This document shows, piece after piece, positions 1 to 9,670 of a DNA stretch of 64,000 nucleotides. The DNA is from Nicotiana tabacum (Eukaryota; Streptophyta; Magnoliopsida; Solanales; Solanaceae). Numbering within the stretch: position 1 is the first letter of the stretch; every line of letters starts with the position of its first letter. The stretch is taken from the NCBI RefSeq assembly GCF_000715075.1, contig NC_134102.1:97109766-97173765 (forward strand), read 5' to 3'. A model generated the notes under the pieces. It made no database searches and was not told the origin of the DNA. It was given only the letters and a program-made list of their open reading frames with translations. The position numbers and the translations under genes were made by a program.

Positions 1-429
1 GCTACTTGCATAGATCTAAAGAAATAAATACAAAAGCTGTTAAAAAATTAAGATATCTTTGTGATGCTGACGACAACTCGGGCGAATTAGTAGCTAGACA
101 ACAATTTCAATACTGGACTTAGGTCTCCAACTCCTTATTTGGGACATAAATTGACTGTTGTTGTATTCGGATCAGGTTATTTCCTATTGTTGTTTGGATA
201 AATATATGTTCAAAGTTTATGTGGTTTCATTTAGATGGATTTTAATTAGAGAAACATGGTTAGTAAGGATTCATAGGCCGACCTGAACTTGTTTCGGACT
301 GAGGCGGTGTAGTTGTTATTGTATGTAGTTTAAATTAAAGTGAATTACTTTATGCGAGTGCAATGATGTTCTATTGCATTTTTTGGTTAATAATGTTAAT
401 AGCGTGATGGAATATGTCGAATAATGCAG
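1..429. other. Non-coding flank, probably intron of the PurK-like gene
   Basis: No recognisable coding sequence. A frame open from the left edge stops at 120 and matches no family I know. The segment ends in TAATGCAG at 422-429, which reads as a 3' splice site for the exon starting at 430, so at least the right part is probably an intron whose upstream exons lie outside the window. A degenerate retroposon tail lies at about 264-325. Confidence 0.4.
264..325 (+). repeat. Degenerate SINE/LINE 3' tail
   Basis: The words GGATTCATAGGCCGACC, ACTGAGGCGGTGTAG and TTGTTATTGTATG follow each other as in the common solanaceous retroposon 3' end ('...GACTGAGGCGTAGTTGTTGTTG'). Only the 3' end is present and the (TTG) tail is eroded. 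A copy in the opposite orientation lies in the profilin intron at about 6555-6660. Identification rests on recall of that consensus. Confidence 0.45.
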
Positions 430-669
430 TGGTTCACCAATCCATGGAGTGTCTGATATGCTTATAGGTGTTTTGGGAGGAGGGCAGCTGGGTCGTATGT
501 TGTGTCAAGAAGCATCCCAAATAGCACTCAAAGTGATTGTCTTGGACCCGATGGAGAATTGCCCGGCAAGTGCATTAGCACATGATCATGTGGTGAGAAG
601 TTATGATGATAGTGTCACCGTTGAATTTGGAAAAAAGGGTTTTTTTTTGGTCAAATATATGTTTGCTGA

Positions 670-1844
670 GGGTGACGATAACAGTGTCTGTATCCGACAA
701 CCAGTTCGGGTTTATGCCGGGTCGTTCGACTACAGAAGCTATACACCTTGTTAGAAGGTTGGTCGAACTATACAGAGAGAGGAAGAAGGATCTGCACATG
801 GTATTTATTGACCTAGAGAAAGCGTATGACAAGGTTCCTAGAGAAATTCTCTGGAGATGCCTGGAGGCAAAAGGTGTGTCGGTTCCGTACATTATGGCGA
901 TTAAGGACATGTATTATGGGGCTAAGACTCGGGTTAGGACAGTAGGAGGCGACTCTGAGCATTTTCCGGTTGTAATGGGTTTACACCAAGGTTCTGCGCT
1001 CAGTCCGTTCTTATTCGCCCTGGTGATGGACGCGTTAACACACCATATTCAAGGGGATATGCCATGGTGCATGCTATTCGCCGATGACATAGTTCTGATT
1101 GATGAGTTGCGAGCCGGTGTTAACGAGAGGCTGGAGGTTTGGAGACAGGCTCTTGAGTATAAGGGTTTCAAGCTGAGCAGGACGAAGACGGAATACCTGG
1201 AGTGTAAGTTCAGCGCTGAGCCAGGGGAAGTGGGCGTGGATGTGAGGCTTGATTCGCAGGTCATCCCGAGAAGAGGCAGCTTCAAGTACCTTGGTTCGGT
1301 TATCCAAGGGGGAGGGGAGATCGACGAGGATGTCACACACCGTATTGGGGTAGGATAGATGAAGTGGAGGTTAGCATCTGGAGTCCTGTGTGACAAGAGA
1401 GTGCCACCGATACTCAAAGGTAAGTTTTATAAAGCGGTGGTTAGACCGGCCATGATGTATGGGGCTAAGTGTTGGCCCGTTAAGAACTCACATATCCAGA
1501 AGATGAAAGTAGCAGAAATGAGGATGTTGCGGTGGATGTGCGGGCACACTAGGATAGATAAGATTAGGAATGATGATATTCGGGAGAAGGTGCATGTGGC
1601 TCCCATTGATGACAAGATGCGGGAAGCGAGGCTTAGATGGTTCGGACATGTTCAGAGGAGAAGCCTAGATGCTCCGGTACGGAGGTGTGAGCAGCTGGTT
1701 GTGGAGGGCACGAGAAGATGTAGAGGGCGGCCTAAGAAGTATTGGGGAGAGGTGATCAGGCAGGATATGGCGAGACTCCAGATTTCCGAGGACATGACAC
1801 TAGATAGGAAGATGTGGAAGTCGAGTATTCGGGTTGTAGGTTAG
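670..1844 (+). pseudogene. RTE LINE reverse transcriptase fragment
   Basis: The reverse transcriptase domain is in one frame: [56 protein letters not shown], then the catalytic FADD at about 1077-1088. The thumb and C-terminal part follow ([26 protein letters not shown]), ending at 1844. A single in-frame TAG at 1356-1358 splits it just before MKWRLASG. Relatives have Trp here, so this is probably a TGG to TAG change. The endonuclease domain is absent because of 5' truncation. It is not expected to be functional. Confidence 0.85.
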
Positions 1845-2300
1845 GAGGTAGTTGAATCGTGCCTTACTTCGTACCATTGTGGGACTAGCCATGTAGGGTT
1901 TTTGTCTAAGATAGCTAGTGGCAATGTTGTGGCTTACTATTTCGCTTTTCAGTGCATGTCCTATTTACTAGCAATCGCTTTTTCTTTGCATCTTTCTTCT
2001 AGATTTCATGGTGTTCCTATTGTTCTTATGATTGTTGTGGTGATACTAATATTTACTAATATTGTCTCCCTTTGCTTTGCATCCTTCTTCTGGATTTCAT
2101 GGTGTTTCTATTTATCCTATGATTGTTGTTGTGATACTAATATTGTCTCTTTTTGCCCTTTTGTCCTTTTTTTTGAGCCGAGGGTCTTTTGGAAATAGCC
2201 TCTCTACTCCTTCGGGGTAGGGGTAAGGCCTGCATACACACTACCCTCCCCAGACCCCATTAGTGAGATTTTACTGGGTTGTTGTTGTTGTTGTTGTTTT
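1845..2300 (+). repeat. 3' UTR and (TTG)n tail of the RTE LINE
   Basis: The 3' untranslated part of the LINE holds imperfect internal repeats: 'GCATC(TT)CTTCTRGATTTCATGGTG' occurs at about 1988-2012 and again at about 2080-2104, each followed by TTCCTATTGTTCTTATGATTG-like sequence. It then runs into the conserved end (2198-2277) and six TTG units. The small open frame in 1902-2198 comes from this U-rich repeat and is not treated as a gene. Confidence 0.6.
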
Positions 2301-2329
2301 GACTATTCTGCAAGTTAATTTGAATATTA

Positions 2330-2875
2330 GGACCCGTTTGGCCATGAGTTTTGCCAAAATAAATTTAGAATTTATTTGGCAAACACATGTTTGGCCATAA
2401 ATTTTGCCCACATTTTGGCAAATTCCCAAATGCCAAATCCCAAATCCCAAAATCACCTCAATTGCTGATTTTGGGCCAAAACATGACAGTCATTTTTTAA
2501 AATTTTTAAATATTACCCCAAACTTTTATAGTTTGTAAAAGAGCCCACATTTATTACGACCAACTAAACCATATCTGCTCACTTGCCTCTCATTAAACTT
2601 ATTTATGTTCAGGACTATGGTTTGTGATAATGATAATGAATGGTATTTATGAAGGTTCTGTATATACAAAATAGCAAGTTTGTTTGTTTGGCACTATTGG
2701 GTATTTGTGATAGTTTTTAGAACTTGTGGGTATAAGTCATGTTTCATGTTTTTTCAAATAAAAAGTGAAATATGTTTTGAAAAATCATGTCCAAACACAT
2801 TTTCATCTTCAAACCAAACTTCACCCAAATCAGATTTTTCAAAACAAATTTGGGAATCTATGGCCAAACGCTAGC
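2330..2875. mobile_element. Harbinger-like MITE in the PurK intron
   Basis: A 546-bp non-coding element with imperfect terminal inverted repeats. The left end reads GGACCCGTTTGGCCATGAG; the right end, reverse-complemented, reads GCTAGCGTTTGGCCATAGA. It is flanked by TTA at 2327-2329 and 2876-2878, the 3-bp target duplication typical of PIF/Harbinger elements. The interior has many CCAAA/TTTGG words near both ends, consistent with long subterminal inverted repeats. It lies between the LINE tail and the exon starting near 2886. Confidence 0.7.
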
Positions 2876-3242
2876 TTAAAGTTACGTGCGGAGTTCTAAT
2901 GGTTGAGATCGAGCATGTTGATGTGGGTACACTTGAGAAGCTTGAACGTCAAGGTGTGGATTGTGAACCTAAAGCCTATACTATTCGTATAATCCAGGTT
3001 AGTCTTTATATCCTATAAATTTGGATGAAACAACAGTTTTTTCTTGCAGTGTTTTTACTTTTTAACTATTCAGTTTTCTTACTCCTAGGATTATCAATCT
3101 TTGTTTGGTTCAATTATTGTATTTTGTAACATGATAAATATCTTCAGAAGATCCACTTTTCTCAACATGCAATTACACTTCCTAGATTATGCAGGTGGGC
3201 TTATAAAACTGCTGTACTAAATTTTCTTCCCCTTCTAATACA

Positions 3243-3306
3243 ACAACATACCCAGTATTATCCCACATTGTGGGATCTGAGGAGGGTAGTGTGTACGCAG
3301 ACCATA
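3243..3306 (-). mobile_element. Tiny retroposed RTE/TS-SINE tail with 14-bp target duplication
   Basis: CCCCTTCTAATACA occurs at 3229-3242 and again at 3307-3320. The 64 bases between them are the antisense of the RTE/TS-SINE 3' end: (ACAAC)AACATACCCAGTA, TCCCACATTGTGGGATCTG, GGAGGGTAGTGTGTACGCAG. Almost all of the element has been lost by 5' truncation. Its tail matches the 3' end of the LINE at 2198-2300, so one LINE of this family could have mobilised both. Confidence 0.8.
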
Positions 3307-3506
3307 CCCCTTCTAATACATTTTCAATATTTTTCTTACCATTGATGGAAACATATGCTTAAAACAGATTAATAATCTTGAAAGTGCTAAACGAGCAGGG
3401 GATCTGTTTGGTTATCCTCTGATGATAAAGAACAGGAGGCTGGCATATGATGGGCGTGGCAATGCTGTAGCTAACAGTGAGGAGGAGCTCTCTTCTGCAA
3501 TTTATG

Positions 3507-4300
3507 GTGATACGTCTATAATTATGTAATGATCAAGATGTACAAATTTGACTCTTGTAGGTATTATGTGTTTTTTGGCCAAACATTTGATGTGATTGCT
3601 TCATTATTCATATTTTGCAAAAAAATTCACGTGATTGCTTTTGCAGTGTCTACCACAGATATCATGGTGTGCTACAGGTTTGGAAAAGTTTACTTAAGTA
3701 CATATAGCTGATGCAATCAACTAAAAGTTACAACTTGAGGAACTGACCAATCAAATTAAAGAAAATTGGTTTCATTGGCCTTAGTACTATGAGATCTGAC
3801 AGAGCAACTCAACTACCGAAATCGAATTTCTGCATCTTTGGATATGATGGAATACATTGTATGTATATTCCGTACATATATGTCAGTAATAAAATTCTGC
3901 TCAATGAAACTACTCCTTGTGATTTCTCTATATGCACAAGATTAAATATTTTACATCTTGGTTTTGCTATGACATATTTTACTCTAATTATAAGTAGACC
4001 TTCCTTCCTATTAGTTCTGTTTAGTGTTTGATTGTATAAACATTTAGAAAATCATCTTGGGCAATTTCTTAAACATTTGAAATTAGCTGTGGTGATTGGG
4101 ACCGGGCACAGCCCGGGCTGACCCAACTAGTAAAGGTTAAAACTCCCACATTCCGCTGCAACTCAAAAACCAGTCCGACAATCTGCTAGAAAGAAGCCGC
4201 TGAGCACATTGCACATAATTTTTACTACTAACAAATTTATAGCCGAAGTATAAACAACACAACCAAACAATGTCAACCAATAGATCAAAAATCCAAATTT
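3507..4300. other. Non-coding interval between the PurK-like remnant and profilin
   Basis: AT-rich sequence with short frames of at most 80 codons and no family match. The PurK exon at 3368-3506 ends in a GT donor, so the left part was once intron, but no matching downstream exon was found. The right part, up to about 4300, has a GC-rich patch at 4090-4200 of unknown meaning and then leads to the profilin 3' end. Confidence 0.4.
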
Positions 4301-4566
4301 AAGCCATTCCATTATATATAACCAAGTGCTCAATGACAAAAGCTTATCAGTAAAACCAGAGAAAAAAGAAATACAATGATAGAGCAGTTGATGATTACAA
4401 ACTTCTCCTCAAGTAAACAGCAAGCATGACTTCTTAACAGCCACAATTATGTAGAATACTATTACACTGCAAAAGTTTCAACTCATCACAAGGTGATAAA
4501 AGAGACGAAGGGAATTGATATTAATGGCGAAAAAGAGGTCCAGAAATCAACCTACCAATAATATGC

Positions 4567-7065
4567 CTAGAGACCTTGCTCAACAAGATAGTCACCAAGC
4601 CTTTCAACAATCATATTGCACTGGCCAGGAGTCATTGGCTCATCATATATTCCAATGATCAAAGCCTGGTTGGTCTTCTTAATAGTGATACCACCTGGAC
4701 CCTGAAAATAACCAAGCAGAAAGCCAAGATGACATAACAATGAATCCAGAGCGAATTGCCACAAAGTCTATATATATGGAAGCATACTATATTATTAGTA
4801 AACAAAAACTCGCATTGAATAATGAACATTAACAGAAACTGAAGGTCCTCAAGCTGCTCCATTCTCAAAGGAACTCGACAAGTACCCCTTTATTTCATTA
4901 CTATCACCAAAAGATACCAGGATGATAACTAATTATTTAACATTCAAGGGAAATCTGTAGATAGCTTGTATCAGTTGGGAAAAGGGATAAAGATTTGTTC
5001 AACCCAGCAGGTCGTTCAAACATCTCAAGGGGCGCAAGTGAGTTGCAGAGTTTCCATGCCCGCTTTAGATAAGATATGTATGCAAGGAGACTAATGGTAA
5101 TTCAAGCTTTAAAAAACAAAGATCATGTACCTTCTTCCCTCTGATCACCGCTCCTGGCTCGCCCTGAATCACCATGTATTTTGTTCCCCCGAGATATAAA
5201 CCAGTTGGAGCAAGTGTTCCAGGTTCCGCAAAGTCGTTCATTATGCCTGTTATTTCTTCTGGCTTGAACTGCCATAATACATAAAATCAATGAGTTAACA
5301 AATACTCCAATAATAGACAACTTAAAACCCACAGGCAGTTATGTCCACCCATCCCTTCTTTACTCCTCACCCGTCCAAGGGAATGGTGGTGAGCAGTTCA
5401 GAGAAATGAAGAGAAAAGATCGCAAAACGAAAGAGGAGAAAAAAACACCATTTCAATTTTCCACATACAACATCACATTAACCACACTTATAAGATGAAA
5501 CCGTCACGCACTAGCATAAAACAAGTGGAGAACAGCAATCGCAAAAGCTAAGTTTCTCAACTACTCAGCTAAAGTGGTTTAGCTGTAACCTGAAACTGCA
5601 GCACAATCAATCAGAAATTATATCCCCTTCCTCCGATCCCCATTGTTTCCAGCCAAAAAAAATCTCCTAAGAATCTTGGGGTTTAATCGGACTAGACCTC
5701 TTAATAAAAGTTTAACTGGAGAGAAATAGTCATTGAGTTATCCCTTTATATTTTTCTTCTTTGGCTTAGCATTCTCTTTCACGTCAACCTTCTTCTTCTT
5801 CTTTGGGCCGCTTGCTCCCATCTTTTAGTTTAACCTTTTCAACTAGGTAGGCTCTCACCATTCTCTCTTGTTTTTTGACATGTTCTTCACCAGACTACAC
5901 TCTCTCTTATCACACTCTCCAAAGAAAATATAAAAACGGGAGACGGGTTCGTTCCGCACTATGTTGGATTGGCACACAATCGTCTTCTCACTGATAGGAT
6001 CAACTGGAGTGAAGCTAACAGAAGCTTTAACAACTAGAAAGTATAGGGAAAATGTTAAGCTTGAAGCTTTCTTAACCTCACTCCAGGCAATTCCTCTCCA
6101 TATTGCATGAGGTTTCACATCTCAATTTTCACAGAGAAGGTCCCAACCTCGGAAACTTCCTGAATTTTTTATAACAGTGGTGTTTGGACCAGCTTACCGG
6201 ACATTGACAATTCCACCGGATACCTCCTACACCCCTCCCCCAACCACTACAGATACCGAGTAACTCTACTCACCAAGGCTTAGGCGGGAAGAAATCATCT
6301 TGGTTTTCTTCTAAATGTTTTAAGCACCTAAAGGGCACTAGAAGAGCCAAATAACCTAATATTCCTTCCTAGCACGCTTCCAAAATTCTGTGTGACCTCA
6401 ATTTTTAAATATTTTTCTGCGTACTTCCACTTCAATAATTTTTCTCTATATTCGTCCTAATTAGAACCACATTCAGTGATCAGTAAATAGATAGAATCAA
6501 CATAGATACTAAACAAAGGAAACTTATATCCCAAGAGCAAACTAGGCTGAGGTACACAAATATCAGTCAGCTACTCCTCAATCCCAAATTAGCTGAGGTC
6601 AGCTATATGAATCCTCTGTATGACTATCCACTCTGCTCCGTTCAGATCCATTTCATTCCAATAATAAATAATCATCTAAACTACTTTGTTTCTCCTTTCT
6701 TTGAACCCAACGTCTGTAAGCTACCCCCCCAATAAATAAATAAATAAATAAAGCACCAGAACCTTCTGCAAGGGCATCACGAATTTGTTTTCATTCCAGT
6801 CCGCCAAATATGCAATAATTCAACAAATTACCCAAAAATCTACATAAGAAAAATCTGAACCGCTTGAATCTGAGTAAGAGCAGAAAAAGAAAGGAAGCCA
6901 TGTGAAATCTAACAAAATTGGAAGTGGGCATAGAAAGGAAACCTGAGGGAAATTGGCGGATTGAGCCCAAACGGTGCCGTCTTGACCAATAATAGCAGCA
7001 GAAATGAGATGGTTACCTTCAATCTCACACAGCAAGTGGTCATCTACATATGTTTGCCACGACAT
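4567..7065 (-). CDS. PRF: Profilin (three exons)
   Basis: Profilin binds monomeric actin, poly-proline proteins and phosphoinositides and controls actin filament growth in the cytosol. The exons are 7065-6943 (41 codons, [18 protein letters not shown] to SANFPQ), 5268-5131 (46 codons, [18 protein letters not shown] to VIRGKK) and 4701-4567 (44 codons plus stop, [19 protein letters not shown] to GDYLVEQGL). Each exon is in phase 0 with clean GT...AG borders, and the joined product is 131 aa, the usual plant length. The N-terminal SWQxYVDxHL and C-terminal LGDYLxEQGL, which form the poly-proline groove, are intact. Intron 1 is long (5269-6942) and intron 2 short (4702-5130). No stop or frameshift was seen, so this is the one apparently functional host gene in the window. 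The plant allergen profilins belong to the same family. Which paralogue it is cannot be told here. Confidence 0.95.
6555..6660 (-). repeat. Antisense retroposon 3' segment in profilin intron 1
   Basis: The + strand reads GCTACTCCTCAATCCCAAAT, AGGTCAGCTATATGAATCCT, then CCATTTCATTCC. This is the reverse complement of the common 'GGATTCATATAGCCGACC...GGGACTGAGGCGTAG' retroposon segment also seen at 264-325. The tail side faces left and no target duplication could be found. Confidence 0.45.
6730..6752. repeat. (ATAA)n microsatellite
   Basis: About five perfect AATA/ATAA units follow a run of C in profilin intron 1. It is a simple repeat with no other signal. Confidence 0.85.
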
Positions 7066-7450
7066 TTTTTTCTGCTTTTTCAGTGATTCACCTTAAGTTT
7101 CTTCTTCTTCAAAAGTTGCTCCGAATCCCAGATCTATGGTTCAGTGAGATATTGCTTGTGTACTTCTACTTGAGAAAAAATAAGTAAAGAATATGGGTTG
7201 ATAAATGTGATAATGGCTTTTCTAGAAGTTGCGTTGAGGTTAAGCTGAATTTAATTTCTTCTTTAATAGTAATAAATGGTCAATTTCTTATCTTTCTTTC
7301 TTTTTTCTTTTGGTGTGGAATAAGACTAGAAGATTCGGACAACTAAAAAAAATCTCCTTTTGACTTGAAGCGGACACTTTATTGACGTATCATGCTAGTA
7401 TCGCCTTAATTTGGATTAATTTATCAATTTTGTCCTTAAATTAGTACTAC
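7066..7450 (-). other. Profilin 5' flank
   Basis: This is the region upstream of the profilin start codon. The first ~80 bases hold CT-rich tracts (TTTCTTCTTCTTC on the + strand), read as GAAGAAG in the profilin 5' leader. No clear TATAAA box was found on the - strand; TTTATCAACCCATATTC near 7190-7205 is the closest AT-rich candidate. It ends next to the Harbinger element, so that element may border the promoter. Confidence 0.4.
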
Positions 7451-7453
7451 TAA

Positions 7454-9024
7454 GACCCCGTTTGGCCAAACAGCCAAAAACTATTTATTTGTGTTTTTGA
7501 CCAATTCATTTAAGAAGTACTTTTTATAACATTTGGTAAACAAATTATGTTTGACCGATCTTTCTAAAAAGTATTTTGAGTGTCAAATTGGCCAAACTTT
7601 TTAAAAAGTGCTTTTGAGTGTCAAACTACCAAAAAGGATAATACAAAGGTCTTATAATTATTTTAAAGAGAAAAATGAACTTAAATATTTATCGTAAGAG
7701 ACTTTTATTAATTTTTATTTTATTTAATTAAAATATAAAACATAAAGTAAACATACATATTAAAGATTTAAATCAATATAACATATATAGTTATACCAAA
7801 ACATATAATATTATCTAGTATAATTACTTATTGTCATCATTCAATATGAATTAGCAGTCTATACCACAAATTACTATATGTTGATAATCCACGATGAAAT
7901 AAAAGTCACTTACACATGATAATATTTCTGAACAATTTCATCTCTAATTCTATCACACAACGCCTCCATATTAGTAGAAGACTTGCCTTGCATTTCTAAA
8001 GGAATGCCAGAAGGCCCATCTCCTTCCTCAATCTCTGCAGAATGTCTTCATTAGCATAATAATTGAATTCCTTATCGGTAGAAAAATATCGTCGGATGAA
8101 ATTTTGTATAGCTATGGTAGCTTTAACAAGATGATTATGAGTGTCAAACTTGAAAGATGATATTGAGCGTAAAACAAAAATAATTTTAAATATATTAAAA
8201 ATTATTGTTTTCGTAAAAAAAATAGTTAAGTATGTTTAAATTCAAATTCAAAAAGAGTAACTAATTATTAACAACACATAATGCATAATGTTTTTAAAAA
8301 AAATTAAATTCGAAAAGAAACTAATTATTACCTGTCATAACTAACTTTTTCCTTAATTACCAAGTCGCCTATTGTGAGGCTGCCAGCTGGCGTAATGTGG
8401 AGGTTTTTTTTTTTTTAATAATATATAGATTATGCGAGGCAATTATAAATTTATTACCTATTTGTAGGTAATTTTCATAAATTAAATTTGATAACTGTTT
8501 TAAAGATTCGGGAATTAATAGCTTATAAGAGAAGAAATGATAAATGATTATTTGTAAGAAGAGAATTGATAATCCAAAGAAGGATGTAGATAATTTGCTT
8601 TAGTGTGAAAAAAGAAGAAGATAATTTGAAAAGTTATAAGACATTACACAAAGAAAAATAAAAACAAGAAAAGTCAATAAAGAATTTGGAAAGTTACAAT
8701 ATGATTCATGTATATGATATCTTTAAATTTAAAAGAATGGTGAAAACAAGAAAAAAAAATGGAAAAAAAAATTCAATAAAGGATAATTTAGAAAATATAA
8801 ATTTATAGTGAGGATAGTTTTGTCTTAAATAGATTAATTTTCTGCTTCTGGTTTTTGGAGGAAGCTAGAATTTTCTGGTTCTTCCCAAAAGCAGAAAAAA
8901 CTGCTTCTGTTGCTGGCCAAAAGTACTTCTCCGTGTTGGCCAAACAATTTAAATTTTTTTAAAAGTACTTTTTCAGGGGGCGAAAAGTACTTTTGGCCTC
9001 CCAGAAGCTTGGTCAAATATGCTC
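7454..9024 (-). mobile_element. PIF/Harbinger-type DNA transposon, decayed
   Basis: A 1,571-bp element flanked by TAA at 7451-7453 and 9025-9027, the 3-bp duplication of PIF/Harbinger elements. The left end is GACCCCGTTTGGCCAAAC; the right end, reverse-complemented, is GAGCATATTTGACCAAGC. Long subterminal repeats (AAAAGTACTTTT/GGCCAAA words) face each other at both ends. The interior is AT-rich. On the - strand at about 8160-8040 it encodes a remnant of the transposase C-terminus, with QNFIRRYFSTDKEF and YYANEDILQ, resembling the conserved HNFIR...ED(I/L) end of Harbinger transposases. The rest of the transposase is gone. Confidence 0.75.
7925..8165 (-). pseudogene. Harbinger transposase C-terminal remnant
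   Basis: Two conceptual segments are visible on the - strand. One contains FKFDTHNHLVKATIAIQNFI, then RRYFSTDKEF; the other, in a different frame, contains MEALCDRIRDEIVQKYY. The first resembles the C-terminal 'VVACCxxHNFIR' helix of PIF/Harbinger transposases, with His changed to Gln. The second resembles the 'LRDxIAxxMW' end. The catalytic DDE residues lie upstream in the family and are not found, so this cannot encode an active enzyme. Confidence 0.55.
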
Positions 9025-9260
9025 TAACTCTATTTCGATGAGACAATGAGTTTAAAAACTAAAAATAAAAAAATATTTTTTATGTGATAAAAACAATTAT
9101 GTGACGTTTGTACATTAAACATAACCAGGATTTGAAAAAACTAAAAAATAAATCTGAATGACCACTCATGAAATTTTCTCCTCTTTTCTTCTAGAGAAGG
9201 ACGAAATCTACTTATATAAAATTTATGTGAATTATAAACATTAAATTACATAATTCACAT

Positions 9261-9399
9261 AGGTCACAAGTTCGAACCGTAAAAGAAGCCACCAATACTT
9301 GCATTTAGGGTAGGTTGTCTACATCACACCCTTTGGAGTGTTGTCCTTCTCCGGACCCTGCATGAATGGGATATTTTGTGCAGCAGACTACATTTTTTA
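9261..9399 (+). mobile_element. Au-like SINE remnant
   Basis: AGGTCACAAGTTCGAACC at 9261-9278 looks like a pol III B box. It is followed by the words expected of the plant Au SINE body: GGGTAGGTTGTCTACATCAC, CCTTCTCCGGACCCTGCATG, TTTTGTGCAGCAGACTACA, ending in a T run. The A-box half is missing or unrecognisable. A 10-bp direct repeat GTACATTAAA flanks a larger interval (9110-9119 and 9401-9410) and may be the target duplication. Confidence 0.6.
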
Positions 9400-9670
9400 T
9401 GTACATTAAATTATAAAGTCAAACATGAAAAGTAAAGGCGGATCCAAAAATTTAATTTTATTGATTTAAGATTTTGATTGAACCACTAAGCGAATCAACC
9501 TTATTTGAGTTATGGGCTCATAACCGGAAGGAGGAGGATGACGAAGGCAGGGCCATAGCTCAATTTTTTCAATAATATTAGTGAATTTTATACTAAAATT
9601 GAGATCCAGGGTAAATGTTATGAGGCTAATTGAACCCATAGCAAACTGTTAGATCTACACCTTAAAAAGT
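9400..9670. other. Non-coding interval left of E1
   Basis: No gene or clear repeat boundary. It contains GCGGATCCAAAAATTTAA and ATGGGCTCATAAC, words common in low-copy solanaceous intergenic repeats. AAAGT at 9666-9670 directly precedes the E1 LTR and is the expected left copy of the E1 target duplication; the right copy lies beyond the window. Confidence 0.4.

Larger units (their letters stand above)
655..2300 (+). mobile_element. RTE-type LINE, 5' truncated
   Basis: A non-LTR retrotransposon in the first visible intron of the PurK-like gene, in the same orientation as the gene. It begins inside the reverse transcriptase, just before the [13 protein letters not shown] motif, and ends in a structured 3' end (CTTCGGGGTAGGGGTAAGG, then ACACTACCCTCCCCAGACCC) followed by GGTTGTTGTTGTTGTTGTTG at 2278-2297. 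This 3' end is the type shared by plant RTE LINEs and the tobacco TS SINE. The left boundary is approximate because no target duplication could be recognised. Confidence 0.8.
430..3506 (+). pseudogene. Phosphoribosylaminoimidazole carboxylase (PurK-like), partial and broken
   Basis: The plant AIR carboxylase of purine synthesis fuses a PurK ATP-grasp part to a PurE part and is plastid-targeted. Four exons of the PurK part are visible. Exon 430-~639 encodes the nucleotide-binding start (GVLGGGQLGRMLCQ, then LDPMENCPASALAHDHV). Exon ~2886-2997 encodes CGVLMVEIEHVDVGTLEKL and ends at a GT donor. Exon 3133-3194 encodes QKIHFSQHAI. Exon 3368-3506 encodes RAGDLFGYPLMIK and RRLAYDGRGNAVAN, the ATP-grasp segment. 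Signs of decay: the acceptor before 3133 reads CAT instead of CAG, the third exon ends out of frame (CTTCCTAGATTATGCAG), and the acceptor near 2886 is altered. No later PurK exon or PurE part is found before the profilin gene, so the 3' half is missing. The 5' exons would lie left of the window. Family identity is strong; pseudogene status is inferred from the defects. Confidence 0.8.
5269..6942 (-). other. Profilin intron 1
   Basis: This 1,674-bp intron separates codons 41 and 42 of profilin. It holds an antisense retroposon tail (about 6555-6660), an (ATAA)n microsatellite at 6730-6752 and pyrimidine-rich patches. A 27-codon lysine-rich open frame on the - strand (about 5822-5739: [13 protein letters not shown]..., stop TAA) was noted; its origin is unknown. 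The length is large compared with intron 2 (429 bp), and the retroposon and other inserts probably account for part of it. Confidence 0.75.

Noticed and set aside
3..120. Open frame running in from the left edge
   Set aside because: 39 codons without recognisable similarity, ending in an early stop; it could be an exon end, but no splice or family evidence supports it.
449..754. A short 101-codon gene starting at 449
   Set aside because: It begins at GTG inside the exon that starts at the splice site at 430; its downstream end runs into the LINE. It is part of the PurK-like exon, not its own gene.
4659..4868. Overlapping - strand frames near the profilin third exon
   Set aside because: They read through intron 2 in frames other than profilin's; the splice-defined exons give an exact family-length protein.
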